A DNA stretch of 64,000 nt. Origin: a bacterium. GTDB taxonomy: Bacteria; Planctomycetota; B15-G4. A model generated the notes under the pieces. That model saw only the letters and a program-made list of their open reading frames with translations. It did not search any database and was not told the DNA's origin. The position numbers and the translations under genes were made by a program. This document shows positions 7,552 through 22,620 of this stretch, one piece after another (positions within the stretch are counted from its first letter, which is position 1; each line of letters opens with the position of its first letter). The DNA is taken from contig JAUIEF010000003.1 of NCBI GenBank assembly GCA_030428785.1, positions 1 to 64,000 of the forward strand. The letters are read 5' to 3'.

Positions 7552-9191
7552 GGCCGGTAGCCGAAGTACTCGAGGAGCCGGCCGCGCGCCGCGAGCAGGC
7601 TCGTGTGCGCGATGGCGAGGTCGAGCTGCGCGCGCGTCTCCTCGTCGACGGCCGTGAGGTAGTCGCGCTGGGCCTCGCGCACCTGGAACGGCGTGCTCAG
7701 GTCGTTCTCGAGACGGCGACGCTCGCCGTCGTAGACCTCCTGGCGCAGGCGCGTCGTCTCGGCCGTCGCGCGCACGCGCTGGAGCTGGAGCCGCACGTCG
7801 CGCGCCGCGGAGCGCACCTCGCCGACGACCGTCACCTCCGACTCGCGCAGCGTGACGCTCGCGCGCTCCCGCTCGATCTTGCGGCGGCGCAGCGTGTACT
7901 CGGCGTCGCGGTTGCCGATGGGCACGGCGAGGTCGAGGAAGACGCGGATCTCGTGCAGGCCGCTGTCGTCGAGCGAGCGCAGCGCCTTGCCGGTGTTCGT
8001 CTCGTTGCTGTTGAGGCCGTACTCGCCGGTCACGTCGAAGCGCGGGCGCGTCTGGTTCTCCGCGCGGCGCACCTCGATGTCGGCGCGCTCGAGCGCGATG
8101 CGCGCGTCGATGACGTCGGGGCGCAGCGCGAGCGCGTCGAAGATCGCGGCCTCGGTGTCCACCTCGTAGCCGGCGGGCGTCTCGACGTACTCGGTCGTCG
8201 GGATGATGTCGCGCGACCAGTCGTCGGCGGTCTCCGGCGCGAACACGAGCTCGTGCAGGTCGTCGACGGCCTGGCGCACCGCGTTGCGCGCCGTGAGCAG
8301 CTCCTCCTCGCGCCGGGCGAGGTCCGCCTCGACCTCGATGATGTCGATGCGGTTCTGGATGCCCTGCTGGAACTTGCGGCGCGTGATCTCGAGCAGCTCG
8401 TTCGCGAGGTCCACCGAGAGCTGCACCGTCGCGACGTTCTGCCGCGTGAACACGAGGTTCCAGTACGAGCGGACGACCTCGACGAGCGTCGTGTACGCGA
8501 GGGTCTGCGAGGCGACCGCCGCGAGGCTCACGTCCTTGGCGGCGAGCTCGAGGCCGCTCTTGGGGAAGCCGTCCGCGCCGCCGCGCAGCAGCGGCTGGGT
8601 CAGCGCGAAGGACCAGTCGGCCGTGATGTTCTCGGCGCGGTTCGTGGGCACCTGCACCTTGGTGAGGTTGCCGCTGCCCGGCGGGTCCTCGACGAAGGTG
8701 CTGAACGACCGCACCGTCGTCTGGGCCTTCGTCGGGCCGACGCCGAACTCCCAGGTCGCGCCCGTCTCGAGCTGTCCGCGGAAGCCCGAGCGCACGTTGA
8801 GCAGGTCGAACTCGGTCGTCGGGCTGGCGCCGACGTTGACGCCGCCGGCGAAGGTCACGGGCGCGGGCGCCTGGACCGTCTCGGACCGCAGCACCGTGAC
8901 GAACCACTCGCTGTCGAACTGCCCCCAGGTCGCGTTGAAGCCCGCGACGGAGGCGTCCGTCTGGAGGTTCGCGCCCTGGAGCGCGAGGTTGTTCCGGAGG
9001 CACTCGGCGATGGCCTGCTGGAGCGAGAGCTCGAGCGCGTCCGTCGGCGCGAGCGGGTCGACGACGTCGTCCTCCCCGGTGTCGTCGGCGGCGGCCCCGG
9101 GCGCGGGGTCGACGGCCGCCGGGTCGTTCCCGGGCGGCGGCGCGTCCTGCCACGGGAGCGCGAGCAGGGCGAGGAGCAGAGCGGTCGTCAT
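7506..9191 (-). CDS. TolC-family outer membrane channel protein
   Basis: This 561-residue protein has a signal-like N-terminus (MTTALLLALLALPW) and a Pro/Asp-rich linker. Two TolC-type coiled-coil halves follow: SLQQAIAECLRNNLAL with later long helices, and AIFDALALRPDVIDARIALERADIEVRRAENQTRPRFDVTG. The latter is the classical repeat with an (LRPD) turn. Such proteins form trimeric outer-membrane exit ducts for efflux or type I secretion. No inner-membrane pump or adaptor gene is adjacent, so the substrate is unknown. The ATG at 9191 overlaps the stop of the upstream lipoprotein gene as ATGA. The 3' end overlaps nadD on the other strand by 46 bp. Confidence 0.88.
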   Translation of the reverse strand: MTTALLLALLALPWQDAPPPGNDPAAVDPAPGAAADDTGEDDVVDPLAPTDALELSLQQAIAECLRNNLALQGANLQTDASVAGFNATWGQFDSEWFVTVLRSETVQAPAPVTFAGGVNVGASPTTEFDLLNVRSGFRGQLETGATWEFGVGPTKAQTTVRSFSTFVEDPPGSGNLTKVQVPTNRAENITADWSFALTQPLLRGGADGFPKSGLELAAKDVSLAAVASQTLAYTTLVEVVRSYWNLVFTRQNVATVQLSVDLANELLEITRRKFQQGIQNRIDIIEVEADLARREEELLTARNAVRQAVDDLHELVFAPETADDWSRDIIPTTEYVETPAGYEVDTEAAIFDALALRPDVIDARIALERADIEVRRAENQTRPRFDVTGEYGLNSNETNTGKALRSLDDSGLHEIRVFLDLAVPIGNRDAEYTLRRRKIERERASVTLRESEVTVVGEVRSAARDVRLQLQRVRATAETTRLRQEVYDGERRRLENDLSTPFQVREAQRDYLTAVDEETRAQLDLAIAHTSLLAARGRLLEYFGYRPQVPEVDLEDAPPSL

Positions 9192-10000
9192 GGCGGGGAG
9201 GATTCCTGCTGGTCGTCCGTCGGTAAAGCGCGCGCGCGGCGGCTCAGCTCGATCGCCACCGATTCGACACCGTCGGTCACGTCGGGCCACGAGGACGCGG
9301 CGGCCACCGTGCGCAGGCGCAGGAGCCGCGCCGCGCTCAGCACCTCGGGGTGCACGGCGGCGATCCAGCGCACCTCGGAGAGCGCGTACTGCCGGGTCCA
9401 CGCGTCGGGCGCCGCGAGCGAGCGCGCGAGGAGCTCGACCGTCGCGTCGTCGCGGGCGCGCGTGTCGGGCTCGTCGAGCAGCTCGACCTGCCGCCGGCAC
9501 ATGGCGACCTTGGCGCGGAAGTCGTCGTCGCGCGCGTCGATGCGGTAGAGCGGCCGGTAGCGACCGCCCCCGCCGAAGCCCTCGAGCACGAGCAGGTCGC
9601 GGCCGCCGGCGTGGAAGTCGCCGTCGTAGGCGAGCACCACGGCGACCTCGCCCGCGCGCGGGCCGTCGCCGTGCAGGTGCTCCTCGACCTCGACGCGCAC
9701 GACCGCCGTGCCGATGCCGAGCCGCGCGACCGAGCGCGTGACGCCGACGACGAGCAGCGGCTCGCGCGCGAGCACCTCGTCGCCGAAGCGGGTCGCGGGG
9801 AGGTGGCGCGGACGCTCCGCCGCGGCCTTCGACGCGGCGCCGCCCAGCGAGCCGGAGTCGGGGCGCGGCTCGACCGGCAGCCGCATGGCGAGCGGCGTCG
9901 GCGCGGGGGCCGGCGGCGCGACGGCGTCTGCGGACGACGCGCAGGCCGCGACGAGCGCGGCGCCGAGGACGGAGGTCGCGACGAGCGGCGCGCGCGTCAC
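9188..10000 (-). CDS. Putative lipoprotein of unknown function
   Basis: This 270-residue protein begins with a lipoprotein signal: hydrophobic stretch VATSVLGAALVAACASS, with the lipobox cysteine in VAAC. A Pro/Ala-rich spacer follows. The middle has beta-rich segments (VVRVEVEEHLHG, AYDGDFHAGGRDLLVLEGF, RYRPLYRID). The C-terminal third is helical and may hold a short HEAT-like repeat (APDAWTRQYALSEVRWIAAV). I do not recognise the family. The GTG start at 10000 overlaps the tsaE stop (GTGA), and its stop overlaps the TolC-like start (ATGA). It is therefore embedded in the operon and is probably envelope-located. No catalytic motif is visible. Confidence 0.7.
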   Translation of the reverse strand: MTRAPLVATSVLGAALVAACASSADAVAPPAPAPTPLAMRLPVEPRPDSGSLGGAASKAAAERPRHLPATRFGDEVLAREPLLVVGVTRSVARLGIGTAVVRVEVEEHLHGDGPRAGEVAVVLAYDGDFHAGGRDLLVLEGFGGGGRYRPLYRIDARDDDFRAKVAMCRRQVELLDEPDTRARDDATVELLARSLAAPDAWTRQYALSEVRWIAAVHPEVLSAARLLRLRTVAAASSWPDVTDGVESVAIELSRRARALPTDDQQESSPP

Positions 10001-10509
10001 GATCCGGCCGCCTCGCCCGGGGCGCCCGCCGACACGCGGCGCGCGCGACCGTCCTCGGCCGCCTCGAACACGAGCCACAGCGTGTCGCGCGGCAGGACCG
10101 ACCCCACGCGCTCCGCCCACTCCACGACGACGACGTACCCGGCGCGGCGCAGGTCGTCGAGCCCGGCGCGCTCGAGGTCGTCGGGCCCGTCCATGAAGTA
10201 CGCGTCGAAGTGGGCGAGCGGCAGCCGCCCGCCCTCGTAGGTGTTGAGCAGCAGGTACGACGGCGAGCACACCGGCGGGTCCGCCGGGACGGAGAGCGCC
10301 GCCGCGAGCCCGCGCGTGAACTCGGTCTTGCCCGCGCCGAGCTCGCCCACGAGCCCGAGCACCGCGCCGGGTGCGAGCGACCCCGCGACGCGCGCCGCGA
10401 GGGCGTGGGTCTCGGCGACGGACCGCAGCAGGCCGCCGCCGGGCGGGAGCGCGCCGGCGCGCGTCCCCTCGGACGCCTCGGCCGCGCTGCGCTCAGAACC
10501 CGTGGACAT
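9997..10509 (-). CDS. tsaE: tRNA threonylcarbamoyladenosine biosynthesis ATPase TsaE
   Basis: This 170-residue ATPase is needed with TsaB and TsaD for the t6A modification at position 37 of ANN-decoding tRNAs. The Walker A motif is GELGAGKTEFTRGLA. The family motifs SPSYLLLNTYEG, HFDAYFMDGPDDLERAG and VVVVEWAERVGSVLP are all present in the right order. The N-terminal ~25 residues are an unstructured extension. It overlaps the end of thiL by 17 bp, a common neighbour arrangement in bacteria. The Sua5 domain at 57940 supplies the preceding step of the same pathway elsewhere in the window. Confidence 0.93.
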   Translation of the reverse strand: MSTGSERSAAEASEGTRAGALPPGGGLLRSVAETHALAARVAGSLAPGAVLGLVGELGAGKTEFTRGLAAALSVPADPPVCSPSYLLLNTYEGGRLPLAHFDAYFMDGPDDLERAGLDDLRRAGYVVVVEWAERVGSVLPRDTLWLVFEAAEDGRARRVSAGAPGEAAGS

Positions 10510-11350
10510 GACCCGTCTCCGGCCAGGGGGTCCGGGCGCCGTGCCGCGCCAGGACGAGGGGACCCTGCGGGCGCAGTGTACCGATGACCGTCCAGTCGTC
10601 CGGCACCGCGACCTCCGGCGGCAGCGCGAGGAGCAGCTCGAAGTCCTCGCCGTCCCCGAGCACGGCGTCGATCGGGTCGCGTCCCGGGGCCACGTCGTCG
10701 TGGACCGGCAGCGCCTCCGCGACCACCTCCGCGCCGGTGCCGGACGCGGCGCACAGGCGCGCGAGGTCGACGCCCAGGCCGTCCGAGAGGTCGAGGCAGG
10801 CGCTCACGGGCAGCGCCGCCGCCCGCGCGCGCTCCACGACGTCGGTGCGCGGCCGCACGTCGAGGTGACGTCCGCCGCGCGACCCGCCGAGCGGGCCCGT
10901 CACGACGAGCCGGTCGTCCGGGCGCCCGCCGCTCCGCAGCCAGGGCTCGCCCGCGCAGCGGCCCACCGCCGTCACGGAGAGCGCGAGGCTGCCCGGCGGC
11001 GTGCGCACCGTGTCGCCGCCGGCGAGCACGACGCCGAACTGCCTCGCGAAGCCCGCGAGCGCCCGCGCGAGGGTACGCCCGTCGCAGCCCGGCGTGAGCT
11101 GCGCCGAGACGAAGACCGCCTCGCCCACGGCGCCCATCGCGCACAGGTCGGAGAGGCACGCGCCGATCGCCTTGCGCGCCACCGCGTCGAGCGGCGTGCC
11201 CGGGTCGAAGTGCACCGTCTCCACGAAGGTGTCGAGCGCGACGACCGTGCCGTCCGCGAGCACGGCGGCGTCGTCGCCGGGGCCGACGCGCAGGTCGCCC
11301 GTGTCGGCGCCGGCCGTCGCCCAGGAGATGAACTCGCGCTCATCGAACAC
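10493..11350 (-). CDS. thiL: Thiamine-monophosphate kinase
   Basis: This 285-residue member of the PurM/ThiL fold phosphorylates thiamine monophosphate to thiamine diphosphate. The N-terminal MFDEREFISW and VGPGDDAAVL hold the ATP/Mg aspartates. LDTFVETVHFDPGTPLDAVARKAIGACLSDLCAMGA contains the conserved K-A-x-x-x-x-L-S-D-x-x-A-M-G segment. LAGGDTVRTP and CLDLSDGLGVDL are further family motifs, and VLGDGEDFELLLALP lies near the end. It overlaps the ThiE-like gene by 11 bp and tsaE by 17 bp, so this is one transcription unit. Confidence 0.94.
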   Translation of the reverse strand: MFDEREFISWATAGADTGDLRVGPGDDAAVLADGTVVALDTFVETVHFDPGTPLDAVARKAIGACLSDLCAMGAVGEAVFVSAQLTPGCDGRTLARALAGFARQFGVVLAGGDTVRTPPGSLALSVTAVGRCAGEPWLRSGGRPDDRLVVTGPLGGSRGGRHLDVRPRTDVVERARAAALPVSACLDLSDGLGVDLARLCAASGTGAEVVAEALPVHDDVAPGRDPIDAVLGDGEDFELLLALPPEVAVPDDWTVIGTLRPQGPLVLARHGARTPWPETGHVHGF

Positions 11351-11996
11351 CGGCTGCCTCCGCGCCGCCGAAGTCGAGCAGCGAGTCGACGACCGAGCGC
11401 AGCACCGCCGCGGCGCCGCGCGGGTCGGCCGCGTCGGCGAGCGCGCGCACGACGGCCACGCCCGCGAGCCTGGGCGGCAGGTCGGGGACGTCCGCCGCGG
11501 TGAGGCCGCCCAGCGCGACGACGGGGCCGAGCGCCTCGTCCGCGAGGACGGCGGCGACCTGCTCCGGCTCGAGCAGCGGCCGCGGCCGGCTCCGGTGCGT
11601 CGGGCGGAACGGGCTGAGCGTCACGTGGTCCGCGGCGCGGTCCTCGTCGGTCGGCGGCCAGTGGCACGAGCGCCCCACCCGCGCGTCCGGCAGCGCCGCG
11701 CGCGCCTCCGCGACGGTCGGGCCGCCGTGGCCGAGGTGCACGCCGTCGGCGCCGCACGCCGCGGCGAGCGCGAGGTCCCGGCTCACGAAGAGCGCGGCGC
11801 CCGCGTCGCGGCACGCGGCGGCGACGTCCGCGGCGAGCGCGCGGCGCGCTCCGTCGTCGAGCTGCGGCTCGCGCAGCAGCACCGAGGTCGCGCCGCCGTC
11901 GAGCACCGCACGCACGAGGCGCGTCGTCCCGGCCGGATCGAGCCGACCGGGCGTGACGAACATCAGCCGCAGGGCGTGACGCGTCCCGCCGGCCAC
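11340..11996 (-). CDS. thiE: ThiE/TenI-family thiamine phosphate synthase-like protein
   Basis: This 218-residue TIM-barrel protein belongs to the ThiE/TenI family. ThiE couples the pyrimidine and thiazole moieties to thiamine phosphate. LMFVTPGRL starts strand 1, SVLLREPQLD replaces the usual LR(D/E)K signature, and GADGVHLGHGGPTVAEAR is the conserved barrel segment. The phosphate-binding end VVALGGLTAADV is present. Because the lysine of the LREK motif is absent, TenI-type thiazole tautomerase activity is the alternative. Overlap with thiL supports a thiamine role. The start is GTG at 11996, four bases after the upstream stop. Confidence 0.78.
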   Translation of the reverse strand: MAGGTRHALRLMFVTPGRLDPAGTTRLVRAVLDGGATSVLLREPQLDDGARRALAADVAAACRDAGAALFVSRDLALAAACGADGVHLGHGGPTVAEARAALPDARVGRSCHWPPTDEDRAADHVTLSPFRPTHRSRPRPLLEPEQVAAVLADEALGPVVALGGLTAADVPDLPPRLAGVAVVRALADAADPRGAAAVLRSVVDSLLDFGGAEAAGVR

Positions 11997-12000
11997 GCCG

Positions 12001-14055
12001 TCACTCCTCGTCGGCCTCGAGGAAGATCCCCAGGCTCTCGAGCAGCGTCGCGAACTCGTCGCGCGGCAGGTCGCGGCTCAGGAGGAGCGCCGTCGGCGAC
12101 AGCCGCTCGACGACGTGCGGCCGCAGCTTCTCGTCGTGGAGGATGCGGTCGATGACCTCCTTGTTGCGGCCGCGCACGAGGCTCACGATCGTCTGCCGGA
12201 CGAACTTGACCTTCCCGGCCCACTGCCCGATCGAGTAGATGACGTTCTGCGGGACGTCGACGCGGCTGTGCTCGCTGAGCGTCTTGAGGATCGACGCCGG
12301 CTCGAGCCCCTCGGCGACGGCCTTCTCGATCGACGCCGCCGTGAGGCGGTAGCGGTACGCGGAGTCGCTCGCCGTCCGCTCCGCGAAGCGGTCGAGCTCC
12401 GTGATGAGGTCGTACGCGCTCCCGTCGGGGAACAGGATGACCTCGAAGTCCGGGTTCACGATGAGCGGCGCCGAGCCGCCCTCGCCCTCCTCGACCTCCA
12501 CGCCGAGCGCCTTCGCGCCGAGCGTCGTGAGGCGCAGCGCCGCCGGCTTCCCGTCCTGCTCGCCCAGGTCGAGCATGCCGAACAGGAAGAGCCGCTCGCG
12601 CGCCCAGGCCGTGAGCGCCATCGCGAGCTGGTGCGGGTCGCGCATGCCCGCCTGCTGCGCGAACTGGAACCGGCTCTGGAAGCGGTCGCGCACCCCGAAG
12701 TTGTCGAGGTTCGCCAGGTACGTCGTCCGCGCGTCGAAGGCCGGCGCGTTGATGTCCACCCACTGGCCGAGCGGCAGCTTGCGGATCGCGTCGAGGTAGA
12801 GCTCGAGGAGCTGCTCGCCGTGGAACGGCTCCTCCGTCGCGATCCAGTTGCCGCAGCTGAACTTGAGCAGCCGCGAGAGCTTCGTCTCGAGCGGCGTGCG
12901 GTCCCAGCTCCGGCCCTTGATCGTGAGGATCACGCTGCGGTCGTCGCCGCGCGCGATCATCGACTGGCTGTTGCAGAAGTCGTAGAGGTACTGGAAGAGC
13001 CAGTCGCCGGGGAAGCCCGACGTGCGCGCGAGGATGAACGAGTCCTCGAGCTTCCGCACCGCGGTCCGGTAGACCTTGCCCGACAGCGTGAGCTTGATCG
13101 GGTTGTGCTCGATGTAGCTGAGGAAGGCCGAGATGTCGGAGATGAGGTCGACGCCCAGGCTGCGGAGCTGGTCGACGGCCGGCGGCGTCTCGGTGAGGAG
13201 CGCGCGCAGCGGCGGGAGCAGCTCCGCGTACACGACGACCGCCTCGTCGAACTGGTGGATGCCGAACTCGCCGAGGCTCACGTGCCGCACCGTGCCGAGC
13301 AGCTGCTGCTCGAGGAGGTCCTGCAGCTCCTTCCGGTTCCAGCGCGCGAGCGCCTTGTGGCTCTTCTGGAGCGCGGCGCGCGGCGCGATGCCGCCGTAGT
13401 TCTCGACGACGACCGTGAGCAGCTCGCGGAACTTCTCCGGCACCGCCTCGAGCCGGCGCGCCACCGTGTCCGGACGCGCGAGCAGGTCGGCCGCGTGCCC
13501 GTGGTTCTCCGCGCCGCCCGCGTCGGGGACGAAGCGCTTCACGAGCCCGTCGAGGTCCCGCCGGTCGACGAGCCGCGAGAGCTGGCCCTTGAGCGAGAAG
13601 GTCTCCTCGACCGTGCGGTCGTCGTCCCAGATGAACGCCTGGAGGACGTCGCCGAGCTCGCACGGCACGAGGAAGGTGTCCTCCTTGCCGCGGCCGCGAC
13701 CGTTGGTCCCGCCGTTCTCCCCGCCGCGCAGGTGCCCGTTCGAGTGGAACAGGAAGCCGCGCTTGATGAGCGCGTTGACCGCCGCCTTGAGCTCGAAGGG
13801 CGACAGGTAGGAGAAGGACTGGCTGCCCGTGACGTGCGCCAGGTCCGCGCGGTAGCCGTCGCCCCGCAGGAAGAACTTCAGCAGGTCGACGAGCTTCTTG
13901 CTCAGGAACTTGACCCGCTTCCGGACCGTCTTCTCGTGCGACATGCGCCGCCGGAGCTCGGAGACGACCCGCTCCCCCGCCAGCCCGTTCTGCCGGCCGT
14001 CCCAGAAGGACAGGAGCTCACCCAGCTCGCGCTCGCTCTTGTGCTCGAGCGCCAC
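12001..14055 (-). CDS. XPB-partner protein with helicase-associated (XPB/Ssl2 N-terminal type) domain
   Basis: This large protein (684 residues from GTG 14055) has no helicase ATPase motif. It carries near residues 550-640 a domain reading PLIVNPDFEVILFP...YRLTAASIEKAVAEGL...ILKTLSEHSRVDVPQNV. This lines up with residues 5-95 of the XPB helicase encoded just upstream (PLTVQGDRTILAE...YRITPLSIWNAAAAGL...SSQSRYPIPPNV). This matches the helicase-associated domain family that accompanies bacterial XPB; mycobacteria have a similar neighbour pair. Helical repeats fill the N-terminal half, and a Gly/Arg-rich insert (GGENGGTNGRGRGK) is present. A GTG at 14151 in frame would add 32 residues, but a -10-like TACAGT (14142-14137) lies inside that extension. 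The role is likely as a DNA-repair partner. Confidence 0.75.
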   Translation of the reverse strand: MALEHKSERELGELLSFWDGRQNGLAGERVVSELRRRMSHEKTVRKRVKFLSKKLVDLLKFFLRGDGYRADLAHVTGSQSFSYLSPFELKAAVNALIKRGFLFHSNGHLRGGENGGTNGRGRGKEDTFLVPCELGDVLQAFIWDDDRTVEETFSLKGQLSRLVDRRDLDGLVKRFVPDAGGAENHGHAADLLARPDTVARRLEAVPEKFRELLTVVVENYGGIAPRAALQKSHKALARWNRKELQDLLEQQLLGTVRHVSLGEFGIHQFDEAVVVYAELLPPLRALLTETPPAVDQLRSLGVDLISDISAFLSYIEHNPIKLTLSGKVYRTAVRKLEDSFILARTSGFPGDWLFQYLYDFCNSQSMIARGDDRSVILTIKGRSWDRTPLETKLSRLLKFSCGNWIATEEPFHGEQLLELYLDAIRKLPLGQWVDINAPAFDARTTYLANLDNFGVRDRFQSRFQFAQQAGMRDPHQLAMALTAWARERLFLFGMLDLGEQDGKPAALRLTTLGAKALGVEVEEGEGGSAPLIVNPDFEVILFPDGSAYDLITELDRFAERTASDSAYRYRLTAASIEKAVAEGLEPASILKTLSEHSRVDVPQNVIYSIGQWAGKVKFVRQTIVSLVRGRNKEVIDRILHDEKLRPHVVERLSPTALLLSRDLPRDEFATLLESLGIFLEADEE

Positions 14056-14151
14056 CTCGAGGGCTACCCCCCGGGAGGTCCGTTGCGCGCGTGGGTCGGT
14101 CCGATCGGTCAAAACTTCACCCCGGAACAGAAGTCGTCCACTGTACCGCAC

Positions 14152-14371
14152 GGACGACGCCCCATGCGAGGAATCCCACGGATCGCGAGGGGGCGGGGTC
14201 GGCCGGAGGCGCGATCGGAGCGCGCGGGAGCGGTCGTTCGGCGCCTCCAGGCACCGACGACGGCGCCGGGAGGCGCCGAACGACCTCTCCCGCCGACCGA
14301 CGTCCCCGGCCGGCGCTCGGGAGAAGGCGATGACCGGCCCGCGCCCCCCGAATGACCCTCGCCGCGGTCTG
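14152..14371. other. Spacer between XPB helicase gene and its partner gene
   Basis: The 220-bp spacer holds a large inverted repeat listed separately. I see no convincing gene. It interrupts what is otherwise a nearly gapless run of minus-strand genes. Confidence 0.5.
14232..14285. terminator. Long inverted repeat, possible terminator or attenuator
   Basis: A perfect 17-bp inverted repeat, GGTCGTTCGGCGCCTCC (14232-14248) and its complement (14269-14285), encloses a 20-base loop. Three to four further outer pairs are possible with one mismatch. It lies after the XPB helicase stop and before the partner gene on the minus strand. No U-tract follows, so a simple intrinsic terminator is not certain. 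Confidence 0.5.
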
Positions 14372-16041
14372 CTACGCCTCGGAGACGTCGCGGATCTCGT
14401 AGGTGTAGCCCTGCTCGGTGAGGAAGAGCTGGCGGTTGTTCGCGAAGTGCTCCTCGCGGCTGTCGCGCGTGACGACCGAGTAGAAGACCGCCTGCCGCCG
14501 GTCGCTCTTGGGCCGCAGGATCCGGCCCAGCCGCTGCGCCTCCTCCTGCCGCGACCCGAAGGTCCCGGAGACCTGGATCGCGACGTTCGCGTCCGGCAGG
14601 TCCACGGCGAAGTTCCCGACCTTCGAGACGATGAGCAGGTTGAGGTCGCCCGACCGGAACCGGTCGTAGAGCACGGCGCGGTCCTTGTTGGGCGTACGCC
14701 CGGTGATGACCGGCGCGCCGAGCGCCTCGCTCAGGTGGTCGAGCTGGTCGAGGTACTGCCCGATGATGAGCACGCGGTCGTCGGCGTGCCGCTGCACGAG
14801 CCGCTCGACGACGGGCAGCTTGTCGGGGTTCTCGGACGCGATGCGGAACTGGTCGCGGCTGCCCGCGCTCTGGTACTCGAAGATCGCGCCCGGCTCGAGC
14901 GGGAGCCGCACCTCGACGCAGTGCGCGTTGGCGATCCAGCCCTGGCGCTCGAGGATCTTCCACGGCACGTCGTACTTCTTCGGCCCGATGAGCGAGAAGA
15001 CCTCGTCCTCGCGGCCGTCCTCGCGCACGAGCGTCGCGGTGAGCCCGAGGCGGCGCCGCGCCTGGATCTCGGCCGTCACGCGGAACACGGGCGCGGGCAG
15101 CAGGTGGACCTCGTCGTAGACGACGAGCCCCCAGTCGCGCGCGCCGAACAGCGAGAAGTGCGTGAACTCGCCGCTCTTGCGACGCCGGTACGTGATCATC
15201 TGGTACGTCGAGATCGTCACCGGCGCGATCGTCTTGTTGTCGCCCGTGTACTCGCCGACGTCCTCCTCGGTGAGCGTCGTCTTGTCGAGCAGCTCGTCGC
15301 GCCACTGCCGCACGGCGATCGTGTTCGTCGTGAGGATGAGGCACTGCGTCTGGAGCTTGTGCAGGCAGCCGATGCCCACGACGGTCTTGCCCGCGCCGCA
15401 CGGCAGCACGACGACGCCGCTGCCGCCCTTCTCCGTGCCGCCCGCGTGGAAGATCGTCGCGGCCTCCTGCTGGTAGCCGCGCAGCCCGAAGGGCTCGCCG
15501 GAGCGCCCGCACGACCCGGCCAGGTCGAAGGCGAGCTCCGCGCCCGCCGTGTAGCCGGCGAGGTCCTCGACCGGGTAGCCGATGCGGATGAGCGCCTGCT
15601 TGACCTCGCCGCGCAGCGCCTCGACGACCGCGAGCCCGGGGACGTCGACGCCCTTCTCGAAGAACGCCTTGAGCGTGGATGTCTTCGCGATGCGCTTGAG
15701 GAGCGCCTCGTCCGTCGACGTGAGCACGAGCCGATCGTCGATGCGCTCGAGCCGCAGCAGGCCGAAGCGCCGGATGTTCTCCTCGATCTCCTGCCGCACG
15801 TTGGGCGGGATCGGGTAGCGCGACTGGCTGCTCAGGAACTCGAGGATGCCGTCGGCGGTGAGGCCCGCCGCGGCGGCGTTCCAGATGGACAGCGGCGTGA
15901 TGCGGTAGGTGTGGACGTGCTCGGGGCTCTTCTCGAGCTCCGCGAACAGCGGCAGGAAGTCGCGCGCCTCGGCGTAGCCGGCGGCGTGCACCTCCGCGAG
16001 GATCGTGCGGTCGCCCTGGACGGTGAGCGGCAGGTCGGGGC

Positions 16042-16045
<4 letters not shown>
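14372..16045 (-). CDS. XPB/ERCC3-like DNA helicase (superfamily 2)
   Basis: This 557-residue SF2 helicase is related to eukaryotic and archaeal XPB, a 3'-5' helicase of nucleotide excision repair. Residues 5-95 form the XPB-type damage/helicase-associated domain. FGLRGYQQEAATIFHAGG precedes Walker A VLPCGAGKTVVG (around residue 218). LILTTNTIAVRQW (motif Ia), VVYDEVHLLPAPVFR (DEVH box, near 310) and GLTATLVREDGRE (motif III) follow. In the second RecA fold GTFGSRQEEAQRLGRILRPK is motif VI. The RED-type motif is visible in LVREDGRED. Its ATG overlaps the uvrA stop as ATGA, which supports a joint repair role. Confidence 0.92.
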
Positions 16046-21803
<5,758 letters not shown>

Positions 21804-21807
<4 letters not shown>

Positions 21808-22616
21808 GGGCGCGCCTCCCCCACCGGCCGACGGCCCAGCCGCTCGACGACGAGCGCGTGCATCGCCTCCGGGCCCGCGGCGATCGTGCCGCCGTGGAGC
21901 CAGTCGTCGCCGCCCGTCATGTCCGTGACGACGCCGCCCGCCTCGCGCACGAGGAGCGCGCCCGCCGCGACGTCGAAGGCGTTGAGGTGCGGCTCCCAGT
22001 AGCCGTCGAGCCGCCCGGCCGCCGTGTAGGCGAGGTCGAGCGCGGCCGACCCGCAGCGCCGCAGCCCGCGCACGTCGAGGATGAAGTCCGTGAAGTGGCC
22101 GACGTTGTCGTCGGCCAGCTCGTGGCGCCGGTACGCGAATCCCGTCGCGAGCACGGCGTCGATGAGCGCGTCCTTCCGCGACACGCGCACGGCCTCGCCG
22201 TCGAGCGTCGTGCCGAGGCCGCGGCCCGCCGCGAAGGTCTCCCCGAGCCGCGGCGCGTGCACGACGCCGACGAGCGGCTCCCGCCCGTCGTAGAGCGCGA
22301 GCGACACCGCGAAGAACGGGTGCGCCTGGCTGAAGTTCACGGTGCCGTCGAGCGGGTCGACGTACCACGTGAGCCCGTCGCGCGGCTCGTCGCGCGTCTC
22401 CTCCTCGGCGAAGATCGCCGCGTCCGGCGTCTCGGCGCGCAGCCGCTCGACGATGTGCCGCTCCGACGCGAGGTCCGCGGCGGTCACCGGGTCGCGCGTC
22501 CCCTTCATCACGGGCGGCCGCGGCACGGGGGCGTCGTGGGCCAGGATGACCGCGCCGGCGGAGCGGGCGGTCTCCACGGCGAACGCCAGGAGTCGAGGGA
22601 TGTCGGGGTCGGTCAC
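21804..22616 (-). CDS. Inositol monophosphatase-family phosphatase
   Basis: This 270-residue protein has the metal-binding motifs of the Li-sensitive phosphatase superfamily. KGTRDPVTAADLASER is followed by IFAEEE, WYVDPLDGTVNFSQAHPFFAVS (the D-P-L-D-G-T core) and, near residue 215, WEPHLNAFDVAAGALLVREAGG. Members hydrolyse inositol monophosphate, fructose bisphosphate, PAP/PAPS or histidinol phosphate; sequence alone does not decide which. The GTG start at 22616 lies four bases after the dacB stop, and its stop overlaps the uvrA ATG. Confidence 0.88.
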
Positions 22617-22620
22617 GGTG

